Shown here: positions 27,264-35,840 of the stretch, one piece after another
Layout: each line of letters opens with the position of its first letter
How positions within the stretch are numbered: position 1 is the stretch's first letter
Source: DASRWT01 sp963748485
GTDB lineage: Bacteria; Methylomirabilota; Methylomirabilia; Rokubacteriales; CSP1-6
Assembly (NCBI GenBank): GCA_963748485.1
Contig: CAVVJF010000013.1
Span: forward strand, 62,001-126,000
DNA length: 64,000 bases
Reading direction: 5' to 3'
Position numbers and translations under genes: made by a program
The notes under the pieces: generated by a model
The model's database searches: none
Seen by the model: only the letters and a program-made list of their open reading frames with translations
What the model was told of the DNA's origin: nothing

Positions 27264-28616
27264 ATGCCCAAACTCCACCTCATCACGTACGGCTGCCAGA
27301 TGAACGAGTACGACTCGGAGCGCGTGGCCGGCCTCCTCAAGAACGAGCGCTACGAGCTCACCGACTCCGCCGAGGACGCCGATCTCATCCTGTTGAACAC
27401 GTGCGCCATCCGCGAGAAGGCCGAGGACAAGGTGTATTCCGAGCTGGGCACCCTGCGGCGCTTGAAGGCCAGCCGGCCGAACCTGCTCATTGGCGTGATG
27501 GGCTGCATGGCGCAGCTTCGGCAGGGGGCGATCCAGGCGCGCGCCCCGCACGTGGATCTCGTGTTCGGATCGCCTGCCATCGCGGGCGTGGGCGAGCTGG
27601 TGGCCCGCGCGCGGGCGGAGCGCCGGCCCCTTCTCGAGACCGGCGAAGGACCCCTCGTCAAGATCACCGCGAAGCCGGACGGTAGCCCCCGCCTCAAGGC
27701 CTTCGTCACCGTGATGGAAGGCTGCGAGAAGCACTGCACCTTCTGCGTGGTGCCGACTACGCGGGGCCGCGAGCGCAGCCATCCTCCCGTGGCCATCGTG
27801 GCCGAGGTGGCGGGCCTCGCCGAGCGGGGCTGCCGCGAGGTGACCCTCCTCGGCCAGACTGTGAACGCGTATGGCCGCGATCTCGATCCGCCCACCGATC
27901 TCGCCGAGCTTCTGGAGCGGATCGACACGGTCCCCGGGATCGCGCGGATCCGCTTCACCACCTCGAATCCCTACAACCTGACGGGCCGCCTCATCCGCGC
28001 CATCCGCGACGTGCCCAAGGTGGTGGAGTATCTGCACCTGCCGCTGCAATCCGGCTCCGACCGCATCCTCGAGCGCATGAACCGCGGCTACACCTGGGCG
28101 CGGTACCTGGAGCTCATCGTGGAGCTCAAGGAGACGGTCCCCGACATCGCGCTCTCGACCGACCTCATCGTGGGCTTCCCCGGCGAGACCGAGGCGGACT
28201 TCGCTCGGACGGTGGAGGCGGTGGAGGCGGTTGGCTACGACAACGTGTTCGCCTTCCGGTACTCGCGCCGGCCCGGCACCCCGGCTGCCGAAATGCCCGA
28301 TCAGGTGCCGGAGCCGGTGAAGGCCGAGCGCAACACGCGGATCCTCGAGACCGCCGTCCGCGTGGGCGCGGAGCGGAGCCGGCGCCTGGTGGGCCGGATG
28401 ATGGAGGTGCTGGTGGACGGCGCCGCGCGGAAGGACGCCAGCCAGGCCAGCGGCCGCACGCGCTGCAACCGCGTGGTCAACTTCGATGCCGCCGGCCGCG
28501 ATCTCAGCGGCGAGGTCGCCGCCGTCCGCATCACCGAGGCGTTGCCGCACAGCCTCCGCGGTGAGCTCGCTCCCCTCGGGGTGATGCCGCTCGCGCCGGT
28601 CGGATCGCTCGCATAG
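27264..28616 (+). CDS. miaB: tRNA-2-methylthio-N6-dimethylallyladenosine synthase MiaB
   Basis: Radical-SAM methylthiotransferase modifying A37 of tRNAs reading UNN codons. The N-terminal cluster cysteines are in YGCQMNEYDSE, NTCAIREKAED and GVMGCMAQ. The radical-SAM motif is CEKHCTFCVVP, and a C-terminal TRAM domain follows. MNEYDSE and CAIREKAE favour MiaB over RimO or MtaB. ATG 27264 is preceded by TATCGT at about 27243, a possible -10. Confidence 0.94.
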   Translation: MPKLHLITYGCQMNEYDSERVAGLLKNERYELTDSAEDADLILLNTCAIREKAEDKVYSELGTLRRLKASRPNLLIGVMGCMAQLRQGAIQARAPHVDLVFGSPAIAGVGELVARARAERRPLLETGEGPLVKITAKPDGSPRLKAFVTVMEGCEKHCTFCVVPTTRGRERSHPPVAIVAEVAGLAERGCREVTLLGQTVNAYGRDLDPPTDLAELLERIDTVPGIARIRFTTSNPYNLTGRLIRAIRDVPKVVEYLHLPLQSGSDRILERMNRGYTWARYLELIVELKETVPDIALSTDLIVGFPGETEADFARTVEAVEAVGYDNVFAFRYSRRPGTPAAEMPDQVPEPVKAERNTRILETAVRVGAERSRRLVGRMMEVLVDGAARKDASQASGRTRCNRVVNFDAAGRDLSGEVAAVRITEALPHSLRGELAPLGVMPLAPVGSLA

Positions 28617-28630
28617 GAGGGACGCGCGCC

Positions 28631-29158
28631 ATGTGGCTCGAGATGAAGGTGAAGGGACTGACGCTCGACCCGCTCTCGAAGCTGCCGATCCTCATTCTCC
28701 GAGACGAGGAGGACAAGCGCACCCTGCCCATCTGGGTGGGGCTCGCCGAGGCCAACGCCATCGCGCATGAGCTGGAGAAGATTCCCACCGCGCGGCCCAT
28801 GACGCACGATCTCATGAAGAGCATCCTCGAGGCCCTGCGCGCTCGTGTCCTCAAGGTCGTGGTCAACGACCTCCGTGACAACACGTTCTTCGCGGTCCTG
28901 CATCTCCAGCTCGGGGCCGCCGAGATCACTGTGGACGCTCGCCCCTCCGATGCCATCGCGCTCGCCCTGCGCGTGGGGGCGCCCATTTTCGTGGACGAGG
29001 CGGTGGTGTCCAAGGCCCAGATGTCTGAGGGCACCAAGGAGGCCGAGTCGGCGCCCGCCCGGCCCGAGGATCCCGACAAGGTGAAGGAGTGGCTGGAATC
29101 CATCAAGCCCGGCGACTTCATGGAGCGCGGCAAGGATCCCGGCGCGCCGGCCGAGTAG
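28631..29158 (+). CDS. Bifunctional nuclease family protein (DUF151)
   Basis: 175-residue protein of the DUF151/BFN family, whose members have been reported to have DNase and RNase activity. Family features: LPIWVGLAEANAIAHEL and the ARPSDAIALALR-type segment (here DARPSDAIALALRVGAPIFV). A C-terminal tail rich in Pro, Glu and Lys follows. It lies 14 nt after miaB, a common pairing. Cellular role is unclear. Confidence 0.88.
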   Translation: MWLEMKVKGLTLDPLSKLPILILRDEEDKRTLPIWVGLAEANAIAHELEKIPTARPMTHDLMKSILEALRARVLKVVVNDLRDNTFFAVLHLQLGAAEITVDARPSDAIALALRVGAPIFVDEAVVSKAQMSEGTKEAESAPARPEDPDKVKEWLESIKPGDFMERGKDPGAPAE

Positions 29159-29161
29159 TGG

Positions 29162-30301
29162 ATGCGCGTCGCCCTCTTCACGAACAACTACCTGCCGTTC
29201 CGCGGTGGGGTCACGACGTCGGTCGAGACGCTCCGCGCCGGGCTCGCCGCGCGGGGGCACGCAGCCTGGATCTTCGCCCCCGCCGCGCGCGACGCCGCTG
29301 ATCCCCCGTTCGTCTTCCGCTACCCGTCGATTCCTGCGCCGACGTACCCCGGCTTCTCGGTGCCCGTGCCCGGCTCGCCGCGCCTCGCGCGGCTGGCCCG
29401 CGGTCTTCGGCCTGATGTCGTCCACGTCCAGCACCCGTTTCTCCTCGGGGTGACGGGGCGACGGCTGGCGCGCCGGCTCGGCGTGCCGCTCGTCTTCACC
29501 TACCACACGCGCTACGAGAAGTACGCGCACTACGTGCCCCTGCCCGAGCGGCTGGTCGCTGCGCTTGCGGTGCGCCTGGCCTGTCGCTTCGCCGACCGGG
29601 CCGATCTGGTCGTCGCGCCCTCTGGCGCCATCGCCGAGACGCTGCGCGCGCGCGGCGTGCGCGCGCCCATCTCCGTGATCCCGACGGGGGTGCCCCTCGA
29701 TCTCTTCCGCCCCGGCTCCCGGACGGCGGCCCGGGCCGCGCTGGGGCTGGCCCCGGACCGTCTCGTCTGCCTCTACGCGGGGCGCCTCGATCGCGAGAAG
29801 AGCGTGGAGCGCGTCATCGAGGCGTTCGATCTGATCGCGGGCGCCCTGCCGGACGCCGAGCTGCTGCTCGTCGGGCAGGGGAGCCACGCGGCGGCGTTGC
29901 GCCGACGCGTGGCGGCGAGCCCGGCCGCCGACCGGATCCGCCTCGTCGGCAGCCAGCCCCGCGAGAACCTGCCACCGTTCTATCAGGCGGCGGATCTGTT
30001 CCTCTTCGCCTCCGAGACCGAGACGCAGGGCCTCGTCCTCGCCGAGGCCCATGCCTGTGGGCTGCCCGCGGTGGCGGTGCGCGCCTCGGGCGTCGAGGAG
30101 GTGGTGGTGGACGGCGAGACGGGCATTCTCACCAAGCCCGCCGGCCAGGACCTCGCCGACGCCGCCATCGGGCTGCTGCTCGATCCCGCTCGCCGCGCGG
30201 CCATGGGCGCGGCGGGACGGAGCGTGGCGGAGGGCCAGTTCTCCGCGGACGAGCAGGTGCTGGCCATGGTGACGCGCTACACCGAGCTAGTCGAGCGATG
30301 A
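29162..30301 (+). CDS. GT4-family glycosyltransferase
   Basis: GT-B fold glycosyltransferase, 379 residues. The N-terminal half starts RVALFTNNYLPFRGGVTTSV and has FTYHTRYEKYAHY. The C-terminal nucleotide-sugar site has YAGRLDREKSVERVIEAF and the EX7E-type motif SETETQGLVLAEAHACGLP. Similar to enzymes making diacylglycerol glycolipids or exopolysaccharide; acceptor and donor cannot be told. It lies 3 nt after the nuclease gene and overlaps the next small gene by 4 nt. Confidence 0.88.
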   Translation: MRVALFTNNYLPFRGGVTTSVETLRAGLAARGHAAWIFAPAARDAADPPFVFRYPSIPAPTYPGFSVPVPGSPRLARLARGLRPDVVHVQHPFLLGVTGRRLARRLGVPLVFTYHTRYEKYAHYVPLPERLVAALAVRLACRFADRADLVVAPSGAIAETLRARGVRAPISVIPTGVPLDLFRPGSRTAARAALGLAPDRLVCLYAGRLDREKSVERVIEAFDLIAGALPDAELLLVGQGSHAAALRRRVAASPAADRIRLVGSQPRENLPPFYQAADLFLFASETETQGLVLAEAHACGLPAVAVRASGVEEVVVDGETGILTKPAGQDLADAAIGLLLDPARRAAMGAAGRSVAEGQFSADEQVLAMVTRYTELVER

Positions 30302-30561
30302 GCGACACGGGGCGAGACGTGCGGCTGGTCTTCCAACCCGACTGGGATCCCGGGCCGACCGATCCCGGCCGGCGGGGCCTTCTCGCGCGCGACCCCAAGG
30401 TGCGAACGCTCCTCAAGGTGCTCGTTTCGTATCCGGAGGTGCGGTATGTCCTGCCGGACCGGATCCGGCTGGACCCGTCCGCGGATCCGCGGCTGCTCGA
30501 GACCATTACGCGCTTCCTCGAGCGGCAATCGTGGCTGCTCAAGTCGGTGGTGGTCCGATGA
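30298..30561 (+). CDS. Small conserved-looking protein of unknown function
   Basis: 87 residues, not recognised. It is charged and soluble, with many Arg and Asp and no signal or membrane helix. Its position is informative: ATGA overlaps on both sides join it to the upstream glycosyltransferase and the downstream phenylacetate-CoA ligase, so it is translated as part of the operon. Confidence 0.6.
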   Translation: MSDTGRDVRLVFQPDWDPGPTDPGRRGLLARDPKVRTLLKVLVSYPEVRYVLPDRIRLDPSADPRLLETITRFLERQSWLLKSVVVR

Positions 30562-31871
30562 TCTGGAATCCCGAGGCGGAAACCATGGCCCCCGCCGCAC
30601 GCCGCGCGCTGCAGCTGGACCGTCTGCGCCAGACCCTCGCGTGGGCGGGGGAGCGCGTGCCGTTCTACCGCGAGGCCCTCGCCGCCGCCCGGCTCACCGC
30701 GGCGAGCCTGCGTGGCCTCGAGGATCTGGGCGCGCTGGCGTTCACCCAGAAGGCGCACCTGCGGGAGCACTATCCCTGGGGCCTGTTCGCGGTGCCGCGG
30801 CCGCTCCTCGCGCGCGTGCACGCCTCGTCCGGCACGAAGGGGAAGCCCACGCTAGTGGGCTACACCCGGCGCGACCTCGAGGTGTGGCGCGAGGTCATGG
30901 CACGCTCGCTGGCCGCGGCCGGCGCGGAGCCGGGCCATCTCATCCAGATCGCCTACGGCTACGGCCTGTTCACGGGAGGCCTGGGCTTTCATGACGGCGC
31001 CGAGCACATGGGCCTCACCGTCGTTCCCGTCTCGTCGGGGAATACCCTGCGTCAGATGTTGTTGCTTCAAGACTTCCGGCCGCAGGCGCTCGCGTGTACG
31101 CCTTCCTTCGCGCTGCACATCGGCGAGACCCTGCGCGAATCGGGGCAGGATCCGCACGCGCTCAGCGTCCGCTTCGGCTTCCTCGGCGCCGAGCCGTGGA
31201 CGGAGGCGATGCGCGCCCAGCTGGAGGCCCTGTGGGGCTTCGCGGCGCTCGACTTCTACGGCCTGTCCGAGCTGATCGGGCCCGGCGTCGCGGTGGAGTG
31301 CTTGGAGGGACGCGAGGGCCTTCACGTGAACGAGGATCACTTCCTCCCCGAGGTCGTGGATCCCGCCACCGGCGCGCCCCTCGGGCCGGGCAAGGACGGT
31401 GAGCTCGTGCTCACCGCACTCACCAAGGAAGCCCTGCCCATGCTCCGCTACCGGACAGGGGATCTGACGCGCCTCGACCCGGAGCCCTGCCGCTGCGGCC
31501 GGACCACCGTGCGCATGGCACGGATCAAGGGGCGGAGCGACGACATGCTGGTGATCCGCGGCGTGAACGTCTATCCCTCCCAGGTGGAGGCCGCGCTGCT
31601 CACCATGGGCGAGCTGGCTCCACACTACCAACTCGTCGTCGATCGCACCCAGGCCTTCCCCAGCCTGGCCGTGCACGTCGAACCCGCAGAGGCCACCGTG
31701 CAGGGCTGGGGCGGCTTCGACCCCGGGTGCGCGGAGATCGGCGGGCTCGCGCGGCGGGTGGGGGAGTGTCTGCGCGGGCACCTGGGGCTCAATCCCGAGA
31801 TCACCATCGTCCCGCCCAAGGCCATTCCCCGGAGCGAGGGGAAGGCGGTGCGAGTGGTGGAAAGGAGATGA
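30558..31871 (+). CDS. paaK: Phenylacetate-CoA ligase-like acyl-CoA synthetase
   Basis: Adenylate-forming enzyme, PaaK family, likely making an aryl-CoA from phenylacetate or a related acid. The phosphate loop SSGTKGKPT, DFYGLSELIGPGVA, and the C-terminal motif RYRTGDLTRL and RSDDMLVIRGVNVYPSQVE are intact. At 437 residues it matches the family. Start ATG 30558 overlaps the upstream stop. A PaaA/PaaC-like protein follows 2 nt downstream, supporting an aromatic acid pathway, but paaBCDE are absent here. Confidence 0.85.
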   Translation: MIWNPEAETMAPAARRALQLDRLRQTLAWAGERVPFYREALAAARLTAASLRGLEDLGALAFTQKAHLREHYPWGLFAVPRPLLARVHASSGTKGKPTLVGYTRRDLEVWREVMARSLAAAGAEPGHLIQIAYGYGLFTGGLGFHDGAEHMGLTVVPVSSGNTLRQMLLLQDFRPQALACTPSFALHIGETLRESGQDPHALSVRFGFLGAEPWTEAMRAQLEALWGFAALDFYGLSELIGPGVAVECLEGREGLHVNEDHFLPEVVDPATGAPLGPGKDGELVLTALTKEALPMLRYRTGDLTRLDPEPCRCGRTTVRMARIKGRSDDMLVIRGVNVYPSQVEAALLTMGELAPHYQLVVDRTQAFPSLAVHVEPAEATVQGWGGFDPGCAEIGGLARRVGECLRGHLGLNPEITIVPPKAIPRSEGKAVRVVERR

Positions 31872-31873
31872 CC

Positions 31874-32692
31874 ATGGCCGCCAAGGACGAGAAGTTGCTG
31901 GCCCGCATCCAGGCGGGCGAGCGCATCGAATCGCCCGAGGAGATGACGGAGGAGTACCGCACGAGCCTCATTCACCTCATGACGATGCAGGCCGACTCCG
32001 AGCTGGCCGGCGCCTTCGGCTACGTGCCGTGGATCATGAAGGCGCCGAGCATCGAGGAGAAGCACGTGGTCGCCCAGATCGTGAAAGACGAAGTACGTCA
32101 CGCCCACGTGATGTACGGGCTCCTCGAGGATCTCGGCGTGGACGTCCCGGCCCACGTGGCCCGGCACGACTTCACCCTTCGCCTCGACGACGCCGCCGCC
32201 GACATCGGCACCGCCCGCGTGGCCGCCGACCAGCGCGTCAACATCTTCTACTATCCGATCGACCGCTGGGCGGACTTCATCTTCTTCAACTTCTGCATGG
32301 ACCGCGGGGCGGGGCACCAGCTGGAGGACGTGCGCCACTGCTCCTACGGTCCGTGGGTGCGGGCGATCGAGGGCATCTTCAAGGAAGAGAAGATGCACAT
32401 CCGCCACGGCGAGCTCTGGGTGCAGCGGCTCACTGCCGCGGCGGAGACTCGAGCCGAGGCCCAGCAGGCGCTCGATCGATGGTTCGTGCGTACGATGAAC
32501 ATCTTCGGCCGGCCCGGCTCGGCCAAGAACCGCCTCTACCAGAAGTATCGGCTCAAGGTCCGGGACAACGACGAGGTGCGCCGCGCGTTCGCGGCCGAGG
32601 TCACGACGCTGGCAGGCGCGGCCGGCCTCACCGTGCCGGAGTGGAAGCCGGCGTGGGACCGTCTGCCCGAAGAAGCCCAGATCCCGGGGTAA
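31874..32692 (+). CDS. PaaA/PaaC-like di-iron protein
   Basis: Ferritin-like protein of the phenylacetic acid catabolic family, which hydroxylates or epoxidises aryl-CoA thioesters. Candidate di-iron ligands are Glu in MQADSELAGAF, E and H in IVKDEVRHAHVMY, Glu in AGHQLEDVRH, and E and H in FKEEKMHIRHGE. ATG 31874 is preferred because AAGGAG (31862-31867) is spaced 6 nt; ATG 31868 is an alternative. Without PaaB/C/E neighbours, whether it is a true PaaA or a free-standing homologue is open. Confidence 0.78.
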   Translation: MAAKDEKLLARIQAGERIESPEEMTEEYRTSLIHLMTMQADSELAGAFGYVPWIMKAPSIEEKHVVAQIVKDEVRHAHVMYGLLEDLGVDVPAHVARHDFTLRLDDAAADIGTARVAADQRVNIFYYPIDRWADFIFFNFCMDRGAGHQLEDVRHCSYGPWVRAIEGIFKEEKMHIRHGELWVQRLTAAAETRAEAQQALDRWFVRTMNIFGRPGSAKNRLYQKYRLKVRDNDEVRRAFAAEVTTLAGAAGLTVPEWKPAWDRLPEEAQIPG

Positions 32693-32715
32693 CACGGCGG
32701 CGCGTGCGGAGCCGG

Positions 32716-33823
32716 ATGCTGCTTCTCCGCGCCGGCGCGCTGCTCCTGCTCGCTGCCTCCGCCGTCGCGCAGACGCCGGCCGCGTCGGGGACGTGGGAGG
32801 AGCTGAAGGGGACCTCGTTTCGCGTGCTCGTCCCCAGCGGCGGAGCGGGCGGCGCGGTCACGGGCGCCTGGAGCGGCGCCGCGTATGACACCCTCCGCCA
32901 GCGCTTCATCGTGGTCGGCGGCGGACACGGCGACTCGTGGTGGAACGGCGCCGTCGCGGTGTACGCCGACGGCCGCGCCTCGGAGCTGGTGGCGGGGCCG
33001 TCCGCGAGCGTCCCGCCGATGCCCGGCAACCCGGTGGACCCGAATCCCGACGGCCTGCCGACGTCCCGCCACACGTACGCCGGGCTCGCCTACGTGCGCC
33101 ATCTCGATGCCGTGTGGATGGTGGGCGGGTCGGGCTACTCGGGCTCCGGCGGCGGACTCCGGACGAGCTGGCTGCTGCATCTCGGCGAGACGCCCGCGCG
33201 ATGGGAGCGGCTGCCCGATGCGCCCGCCTCGGTCATCACGGCCATGATCGACTACGACCCGACGGCGAAGGCCGGCTATTTCGTCGCGCGCAATGGGAGT
33301 CTCCACCGCTTCGACTTCGGCGCGCGCGCGTGGGTGCGCCTCGCCCCGCCCCAACCGTCGGTGTCCCAGCCCGATCCCGCCCTCATGTTCCGGATCGACC
33401 CCGAGCGCCGCCTCGCCCTCTTCGTCGGGCCGCGATGCGGCTATGCGGCCAAGGCGGAGGGCGTGTACAAGGGCGCCCCGTGCGACTTCATTCACGTGCT
33501 CAAGCTGGACAACCTCGACGCGGGCGCCCAGCGGTGGACCTTCCAGGGCGCGACCGACTTCCTCCAGGTGCAGGGGCCGGGACTGGCCAAGCATCCCACT
33601 GGACTCTGGTACGGATGGGCCGGCCAGAACGAGGTGTGGACCATGGATCTGGACGCGAAGACGCTGGTCAAGCTAGGCCCGGGGCCACTCGACGTGCCCG
33701 CGGGCCGGGTGGTGAACCGGGGCGTCTATGGCCGCTGGGCGTTCGACGCGACCCGGGGCGCCTTCGTCGGGATCGCGCATGTCGACTGGAACGCGGTGCG
33801 CTTCACGCCGAATCTCACGCTAG
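32716..33823 (+). CDS. Exported beta-propeller-like protein, probably frameshifted at the 3' end
   Basis: Signal peptide (LLLRAGALLLLAASAVAQ) followed by repeated beta segments with aromatic/Gly patterns such as YDTLRQRFIVVGGGHGDSWW, LAYVRHLDAVWMVGGSGY and WYGWAGQNEVWTMDL, resembling kelch-type propellers. The reading frame has no proper end: it stays open for about 2 kb across the next genes. A TAG at 33821-33823, one frame over, lies just before the Shine-Dalgarno of the next gene and would be a natural stop, so a one-base indel near the end is likely. GTG 32704 is an alternative start. Confidence 0.65.
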
Positions 33824-33841
33824 GACAGGAGGGCTTCTCGC

Positions 33842-34486
33842 ATGCGGCAGCGGCTCGTGATCGCTGGCCTGCTCGCCTCGATCGCTTTCGTGTCGGCCGT
33901 GGACGCACCGGCGCAAACGGGACGGATGGTGAAGGTGTTGGTGGAGACGCGACAGCAGGGCACCGAGAGCCAGGGCGTGCAGGGGAGCGGCGGCGTCATC
34001 GTGGAAGGGGGCACTCCCCGCGCCCGCGGCGGACTCGGGGTGGAGGACACGACCACTCGGACCACGCGCACCTCCGGCGTCTTCGTGCTGGTGATGGACG
34101 GGGGCGCCGGGAGCATGACCGTGGCGCAGGAGGTGCCCTTCACCCAGGTGGCGTACTACCAGGACTACGCGCTGGGACGGGGCTACATCACCCAGGGGGC
34201 GACGTGGCAGCAGGTTGGCACCAGCCTGATCGTTCGCCCTACCATACTGGCGGACAAGCGGATCCGGCTGCGCCTGACGCCGTCGGTGAGCTACTTCTTG
34301 CCGGGAGGCGGCGGCACCATCGAGCTGGTGGACGCCGTGTCCGAGGTGATCGTGCAGAGCGGTCGGCGGGTGTCGCTGGGTGGCGCCATCAGCGGAATGC
34401 ACTCGGTCACGCGGCAGATTCTCGGGGCCAGGGAGGAGCAGGCGTCGTCCGAGACGGGCATCACCCTGGTCGCCACGATCCAGTAG
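33842..34486 (+). CDS. Exported protein with secretin-like C-terminal segment
   Basis: 214 residues with a signal peptide (RQRLVIAGLLASIAFVSAVDA). The middle is Thr/Gly-rich. The C-terminal part (VGTSLIVRPTILADKRIRL, then alternating beta strands with VIVQSGRRVSLGG) resembles the secretin beta domain of type II/III secretion proteins, although it is far shorter than a secretin. AGGAGG (33827-33832) precedes ATG 33842. It probably forms an operon with the beta-propeller protein upstream. Confidence 0.65.
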   Translation: MRQRLVIAGLLASIAFVSAVDAPAQTGRMVKVLVETRQQGTESQGVQGSGGVIVEGGTPRARGGLGVEDTTTRTTRTSGVFVLVMDGGAGSMTVAQEVPFTQVAYYQDYALGRGYITQGATWQQVGTSLIVRPTILADKRIRLRLTPSVSYFLPGGGGTIELVDAVSEVIVQSGRRVSLGGAISGMHSVTRQILGAREEQASSETGITLVATIQ

Positions 34487-34495
34487 CGGGGCTTG

Positions 34496-34524
34496 TTGAC
34501 ATAATACCCCTTATCGGAACTAGA
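34496..34524 (+). promoter_or_regulatory. Possible promoter facing into the TPR gene
   Basis: TTGACA (34496-34501) lies in the gap after the secretin-like gene on the plus strand. A weak -10 candidate, TAGAAC, sits 18 bp downstream. If used it would produce an RNA antisense to the TPR-protein gene. The -10 is poor, so this is a low-confidence call. Confidence 0.2.
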
Positions 34525-34569
34525 ACCGAGGGCGCTGCCGCGATGGGTGCGGCTGAGGATCGTTTCTGC

Positions 34570-35226
34570 TTAGGGCTTGGCGGGGCTCTGAATCGTGGCG
34601 ATGCGCGTGCGCACGTCGTCGCCGCGCCGGGTGTCCGGCACGTCCCTCAGGAGCCGCCGATACGTCTCGAGCGCCGCGTCCCGGCGTCCCCCGAACTCCT
34701 GCGCTCGCCCGAGATCGAGCAGGATGCTCTCGTAGAGGAAGTCCTTCGGCCCGAGCCCGGCCAGGGCCGCCTCGTAGGCGCTCTGGGCCTTGGCGTGATC
34801 CTTCTCCGCCTCCCACGTGTACCCGATGCCCACGGCGGACAGCGTGCGCACCGTCCCGGTGGCGCCCTGCGCCAGGGCCACCTGATAGGCACCCCGGGCG
34901 GCGCCGTATTCGCCGACCGCGTAGCGGAGGTTGCCGAGGCGATAGGCGGCTTCGGGCAGCCTCGTGTAGCGCGGGTGCTGGGCGATGACGTTCTCGAGGG
35001 CCTGGATGGCGGCGGCGCGCACGGCCGGCGGTGCGCCGGGCGCCTGGGCGGTCTGCGCCATCTCCACAGCGGCCGCGAGGGCGAGCGCGCCCTGTGCCTG
35101 CTGGCCCTGCCACCAGGTCCAGCCGCCGAAGGCGAGCGCGCCCCCGACGACGAGGACCCCGAGGGCGATCAGGCCGGCGCGGGCGAGTCGGGAATCGGCG
35201 AGCAGGGCGCGGAGCGAATCGAGCAC
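34570..35226 (-). CDS. Membrane-anchored TPR protein (YfgM-like)
   Basis: 218 residues. One N-terminal helix (LIALGVLVVGGALAFGGW) anchors a periplasmic region with tetratricopeptide-type helices: YRLGNLRYAVGEYGAARGAYQVALAQG, KAQSAYEAALAG and ALETYRRLLRDVP. The layout resembles YfgM/BamD-like tetratricopeptide proteins. It starts at GTG 35226, 12 nt after the bactofilin stop, so the two form an operon. Confidence 0.75.
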   Translation of the reverse strand: MLDSLRALLADSRLARAGLIALGVLVVGGALAFGGWTWWQGQQAQGALALAAAVEMAQTAQAPGAPPAVRAAAIQALENVIAQHPRYTRLPEAAYRLGNLRYAVGEYGAARGAYQVALAQGATGTVRTLSAVGIGYTWEAEKDHAKAQSAYEAALAGLGPKDFLYESILLDLGRAQEFGGRRDAALETYRRLLRDVPDTRRGDDVRTRIATIQSPAKP

Positions 35227-35238
35227 GCCCCTAGAGTA

Positions 35239-35712
35239 TCAGGTTCCGCTGCGAACCTCGACGGGACGCGCCAAGCCGGCGCGCTCCACCCAGATCTCGC
35301 CCTTGACGGAGGCTCCGTCGGCGGCCGAGAAGCTGCCCGTCTTGAGCGTGCCGGTGAGGACGCCGGACGGGAGAATCTCGACGCGGGTGGAGGCGGAGAG
35401 GTTGCCGCGGACGATGCCGCCGATCTGGATGGCGGCCGCGTTGATGTTGGCGTCGACCTGCGCGCCCTCGGCGACGAAGACCTTGCCGGTGACGTTGATC
35501 TCGCCCTCGAACTTGCCGAGGACGTGGAAGTCGCCTTCCCCGCTCACCTCGCCCCGGAGCACGAGGCGGGTACCGATCCCAGCCCCGTCGGGTACCGTGC
35601 GCGCGCCGCGCGCGGCGCCGGCGATGCGCGCGCCCGGATCCGCGCGCCGCCCGAGCTCGCCGCCGCCGTTCAGACCGAAGTAGCCCAGCGCGGTCCGCAT
35701 CATGCGCGTCAT
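35239..35712 (-). CDS. Bactofilin family cytoskeletal protein
   Basis: Polymer-forming beta-helical protein. The core (about residues 45-145) shows the bactofilin pattern: LVLRGEVSGEGDFHVLGKFEGEI, VTGKVFVAEGAQV, IQIGGIVRGNLSASTRVEIL, GTLKTGSFSAADGA. Terminal tails are disordered as usual. A promoter TTGACT-18-TAGCAT (35748-35719) ends only 6 nt from the first ATG, so translation may be leaderless or use the ATG at 35703. Confidence 0.87.
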   Translation of the reverse strand: MTRMMRTALGYFGLNGGGELGRRADPGARIAGAARGARTVPDGAGIGTRLVLRGEVSGEGDFHVLGKFEGEINVTGKVFVAEGAQVDANINAAAIQIGGIVRGNLSASTRVEILPSGVLTGTLKTGSFSAADGASVKGEIWVERAGLARPVEVRSGT

Positions 35713-35718
35713 GCTCGT

Positions 35719-35748
35719 ATGCTAGGCGGTGCCCGCCGCGCGAGTCAA
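35719..35748 (-). promoter_or_regulatory. Promoter of the bactofilin-TPR operon
   Basis: Minus strand: TTGACT (35748-35743), 18-bp spacer, TAGCAT (35724-35719). The predicted start point falls at about the first ATG of the bactofilin gene. Confidence 0.5.
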
Positions 35749-35840
35749 GAAATGCGGGCGCCCTCCGGCCTCCCTGCCCGCCCTTGCGAACGTGATAGGC
35801 TCCCCCAGAAACCACCTTCAGTGGTCGAGAGGAGACCCTC

